Source: Patescibacteria group bacterium
GTDB lineage: Bacteria > Patescibacteriota > Minisyncoccia > Phycocordibacterales > Phycocordibacteraceae
Direction: 5' to 3'
Length of the DNA stretch: 32,964 nucleotides
Assembly: GCA_018971265.1 (NCBI GenBank)
Contig: JAGXBE010000004.1
Location: 1-32,964, forward strand
Below are positions 30,937-32,964 of the stretch, piece by piece. The notes beneath the pieces are model-generated. The model made no database searches. It was not told where the DNA came from and worked only from the letters and a program-made list of their open reading frames with translations. The number at the start of each line of letters is the position of its first letter. The stretch's first letter is position 1. The translations under genes and the position numbers were made by a program.

Positions 30937-31860
30937 ATGGCAGAGAAAACCTTCTTAATAGTGAGCAACTCAAATGATGCGCACGTTCATTCGGTCGTAC
31001 GCAGACTTAACGAACGTTCGATACGGGCACATCAGCTGAACAGTGATATGTTCGTTTCAATTCCTCGAAAATGGAGCATTTCTCAAAACGAAAGTAAGAT
31101 TTCCTCCACGTTGTTTGTGCCGGAAGTCGATGCTGTCTGGTATCGGAAAGTTCTGTTTCCAGAAGCAACGACCGCAGTGCAGTCGTTCATTCGGCAGGAA
31201 CTCGAAGGATTATTCGATTCCATCCTTGCTCAGTATGAGAATTGTCGTTGGGTGAACTCAAGAACTTGTATATCTGCAGCGCGACCGAAGATTTCCCAAC
31301 TGCAACGTGCTAAAGAACTCGGGTTCCGTATTCCTGACACGCTCATAACGAATGACGTTGAGGAACTAAGGAGGTTTGCTTCCTCGCATCAAGGTCGGAT
31401 TGTGGCGAAACCGATTCGGGCACAAGTCGTTGAATCAGAAGGAGAATTCTCTGTCATCGGAACACGGAGCTTAACCCCCGAACATTATGAATCTGCAACT
31501 AACTCTTGCCCTGGATATTTTCAAGAACGATTACCACTCAAGTCAGAAATACGAGTAATCGTCTTCGGGAAGCGTATATATCCATTTCGTCTTACGCCGC
31601 AGAAAGAGGCCGATGACATAAAGCAGCTCGCTCTAGAGGATATTAAGCACGAACGGTGTCGGTTAGACGAGAGTATCTCGGATAAGATTGAGGCACTCTT
31701 GTCTTCTTACGCTCTAGAGTTTGGAGCGATAGATCTTGCTGATATTGACGATGGCGAACCCATGTTCTTCGAGCTCAACCCTAACGGCCAGTGGCTGTGG
31801 CTACAGCACGTGACGGGTGAAAATCTCATCGATCCGTTTATAGATCTGCTTTGTTCTTAA
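30937..31860 (+). CDS. Graspetide ATP-grasp peptide ligase (MvdD/MdnC type)
   Basis: A 307-residue ATP-grasp enzyme of the microviridin-ligase group, which uses ATP to activate Asp/Glu side chains of a precursor peptide and join them to Ser/Thr (ester) or Lys (amide). The N-terminal pre-ATP-grasp domain has VDAVWYRKVLFPE (WYRK 68-71), a hallmark of this group. The ATP-grasp core has GRIVAKPIR (ATP Lys), FQERLPLKSEIRVIVFGKR and ELNPNGQWLWLQ with Mg ligands Glu279 and Asn281, nearly the MvdD consensus. Start at 30937 is set by GGAGA 6 nt upstream; MENH at 30925 precedes it. Its own promoter and terminator flank it. The candidate precursor is 840 nt downstream. Confidence 0.88.
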   Translation: MAEKTFLIVSNSNDAHVHSVVRRLNERSIRAHQLNSDMFVSIPRKWSISQNESKISSTLFVPEVDAVWYRKVLFPEATTAVQSFIRQELEGLFDSILAQYENCRWVNSRTCISAARPKISQLQRAKELGFRIPDTLITNDVEELRRFASSHQGRIVAKPIRAQVVESEGEFSVIGTRSLTPEHYESATNSCPGYFQERLPLKSEIRVIVFGKRIYPFRLTPQKEADDIKQLALEDIKHERCRLDESISDKIEALLSSYALEFGAIDLADIDDGEPMFFELNPNGQWLWLQHVTGENLIDPFIDLLCS

Positions 31861-31870
31861 GTCGAGACTA

Positions 31871-31904
31871 GAAGCCTGCCAAGATATGGCAGGCTTCCTT
31901 TTTA
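31871..31904 (+). terminator. Terminator of the ATP-grasp gene
   Basis: A 10-bp perfect stem (31871-31880 with 31888-31897, arm GAAGCCTGCC), 7-nt loop, then CTTTTTA. The next gene's -10 (TACAAT, 31910-31915) follows directly. Confidence 0.9.
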
Positions 31905-31926
31905 CATATTACAATTGACACCAGCT

Positions 31927-32655
31927 ATGTCTGAGTCGACCTTCAGTCCACCTAACACTCTTTTCGCTACATTGCCGCAGGGGCCTGATTTCGTTGTTGT
32001 TGGCGAAATGCACGGCTCGAGACAGAATGCCGCTTTAGTCAGGAGCGTGGCGCAATTCCTTCTTGATAACGAAAGAAAAATTACACTCGCTTTCGAATGG
32101 GTGCTCAGCGGCACAGAACTTGAGGAGCTTCAGGGATATGTGACAGGGGGCCGCGTACCAGAACATTTGCCAACATTCTTCCTCCACTCCGACGGGCGCT
32201 TCACGTATGAACACGTGGCGCTCCTGAAGTGGATTCGAGCATGCAATCTACAAGGGAAGAAGATGGATATTTATACGTTTGACAGAAATGATCCCCCTGC
32301 TTCAGATAAGGATATGGCCGATATCCTGCTTTCATATAAAGAAAATCATCCAGAATCCGTCATTTTGGTTGAGACAGGGAATAGGCACGCGAGAAACTCG
32401 AGTTATTCTTTTGAGGGTGTGGAGCAAGTGCCTATGGCCTCGATTTTAAAAGAAAGCGGTACGATATTTTCAATCTTCTGTAGGTACAAGGAAGGCTCTA
32501 TAAACGTAGATGGAACATCGAGAGATGTTACAAATGCTGTGTCTCAGATTGAGGGGCCGGGGGCATATTTTGATGCGGTGTTGGAGGTGCCCTTCTCAGT
32601 AGCGGCAGAGAATATAAGAAGTTTGACAAGCATCTCAGGAATGCTTACTATTTGA
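31927..32655 (+). CDS. TIKI/ChaN/TraB-superfamily protein
   Basis: A 242-residue protein of the superfamily that includes ChaN, erythromycin esterase, TraB/PrgY, GumN and the Wnt-cleaving TIKI metalloproteases. The motifs are VVVGEMHGSRQNAAL (Glu27, His29), LAFEWVLSG, and ETGNRHARN with the GxxH motif (GNRH, 151-154). It has no signal peptide, so it is cytoplasmic. The ATG at 31927 is preferred to the TTG at 31915, which lies in the TACAAT box. It sits between the ATP-grasp ligase and the precursor gene and could be the leader peptidase, or an immunity or pheromone-inhibitor-type factor (as TraB/PrgY); that role is inference. Confidence 0.82.
   Translation: MSESTFSPPNTLFATLPQGPDFVVVGEMHGSRQNAALVRSVAQFLLDNERKITLAFEWVLSGTELEELQGYVTGGRVPEHLPTFFLHSDGRFTYEHVALLKWIRACNLQGKKMDIYTFDRNDPPASDKDMADILLSYKENHPESVILVETGNRHARNSSYSFEGVEQVPMASILKESGTIFSIFCRYKEGSINVDGTSRDVTNAVSQIEGPGAYFDAVLEVPFSVAAENIRSLTSISGMLTI
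32623..32651 (+). promoter_or_regulatory. Consensus promoter of the precursor peptide gene
   Basis: A perfect -35 TTGACA (32623-32628), 17-nt spacer, and TACTAT (32646-32651). It lies inside the 3' end of the TIKI-like gene and gives a leader of about 42 nt. This lets the precursor be made at higher level than its enzymes. Confidence 0.78.
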
Positions 32656-32699
32656 CACGGCAATCTCGCCAAGTTCGTACCCTCACAGGAGTAGTGATT

Positions 32700-32855
32700 A
32701 TGAAACAAGATGCTGTAGTAGTACCGTTCCTTCTGCAATTTGCCGATAAACCAGACCTTGATCGTCAAGATAATAAGGTCAGTTCTCGGTGGGGTGAGGA
32801 AGATCCGAACATATTCCACACCCGGTGCGGCCATCCACGACATATCGATGACTAA
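32700..32855 (+). CDS. Candidate graspetide precursor peptide (51 residues)
   Basis: A small gene beginning MKQDAVVVPFLLQFADKP. PFLLQFA at 9-15 is close to the PFFARFL motif that microviridin-type ATP-grasp ligases bind in leader peptides. The C-terminal part (about 24-51) is rich in possible cross-link residues: donors Lys26, Ser28, Ser29, Thr41 and acceptors Glu33, Glu34, Asp35, Asp50, Asp51, around SSRWGEEDPNIFHTR. CAGGAG 9 nt before the ATG, a consensus promoter and a terminator all support a real gene. The ligase is two genes upstream. The alternative is an unrelated small protein, since the motif match is partial. A longer frame opens at 32652 but lies before the start signals. Confidence 0.78.
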   Translation: MKQDAVVVPFLLQFADKPDLDRQDNKVSSRWGEEDPNIFHTRCGHPRHIDD

Positions 32856-32884
32856 ATGTCTCTCGGTGGTACCCTTCGAGACTT

Positions 32885-32915
32885 AAGCACCCGGCCAACG
32901 GTCGGGTGCTTCTCA
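32885..32915 (+). terminator. Terminator of the precursor peptide gene
   Basis: A 9-bp perfect stem (32885-32893 with 32903-32911, AAGCACCCG arm), loop of 9 nt, then TCTCAA. It lies 29 nt after the peptide stop; the T-run is short. Confidence 0.75.
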
Positions 32916-32930
32916 ATATTAGAAATGGAA

Positions 32931-32964
32931 ATGAGGATATGTGTTATTTCCAAAAAATATTCAA
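32931..32964 (+). CDS. 5' end of the next gene (cut by the window)
   Basis: An open frame starts MRICVISKKYS and runs off the window edge; an in-frame ATG at 32925 adds two residues. A TATTAG box lies 8 nt upstream, matching the leaderless pattern. The hydrophobic first strand with a following Lys pair suits a Rossmann-type or ATP-grasp-type N-terminus, but too little is present to name it. Confidence 0.35.
   Translation, partial: MRICVISKKYS

Noticed and set aside
1-32964. CRISPR arrays, tRNA or rRNA genes, IS elements with transposases, phage genes
   Set aside because: Read on both strands, I found no regularly spaced direct repeats, no tRNA cloverleaf with anticodon arm, no rRNA stretches and no transposase or integrase motifs. 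The prmC palindrome is not a tRNA: its stems lack the tRNA arm lengths and conserved bases.

Overview
The window looks like a chromosomal piece from a Patescibacteria/CPR bacterium, probably of the Parcubacteria side (for example a Kaiserbacteria-like lineage). The reasons are tightly packed short genes, many small single-pass envelope proteins, a CPR-type protein set (PIF1-like helicase with a C-terminal HTH, DedA, CofE-like ligase, SET-domain protein, secreted proteins with a recurring Cys-rich CPDG motif), and widespread leaderless promoters with an extended -10 placed 6-7 nt before the ATG. This assignment comes from gene content only; there is no rRNA or tRNA in the window to anchor it.

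Layout. 1-4365 (mostly minus strand): the open 5' part of prmC, carrying a cloverleaf-like palindrome inside the reading frame; an RRM RNA-binding protein; a 30-residue membrane peptide; a DoxX-like membrane protein; and a GlcD-type FAD oxidase. 4416-9949 (plus): a very large secreted LCAT-like hydrolase followed by small membrane or secreted proteins. 9975-11648: PIF1-like helicase. 11696-15524 (minus): a carbohydrate block with a phosphomannomutase-like HAD phosphatase and two genes that together carry three GH130 modules. 15608-17044: panD and a cysteine-synthase-like protein that lacks the usual PLP lysine. 17269-26451: a 3D-domain protein, CofE-like ligase, DedA, two GT2 glycosyltransferases, a cupin, a SET protein, a cold-shock protein, a PAP2/sphingomyelin-synthase-like protein, an aminotransferase, a PaaK-like adenylate-forming ligase and a ThiF/E1-like protein.

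26592-32964 is accessory DNA and the most interesting part. It starts with an AT-rich minus-strand cassette: GNAT acetyltransferase, a 69-residue Gly/Ser/His-rich peptide with the best Shine-Dalgarno in the window, and an M16 zinc peptidase. This cassette sits between the ThiF-like gene and a nitroreductase-like gene. After a frameshifted second GNAT comes what I read as a graspetide (omega-ester/amide peptide) cluster: an MvdD/microviridin-ligase-type ATP-grasp enzyme, a TIKI/ChaN/TraB-superfamily protein, and a 51-residue precursor peptide whose leader has PFLLQFA, close to the PFFARFL recognition motif of microviridin leaders. The precursor has its own consensus promoter and terminator. Graspetide clusters with a TIKI-superfamily partner in CPR bacteria are, as far as I know, not described; this is my candidate for the undescribed system.

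Two gene-expression modes are visible. Core genes mostly use leaderless -10 promoters, whereas the RiPP-like genes use full -35/-10 promoters with 5' leaders and strong Shine-Dalgarno sequences.
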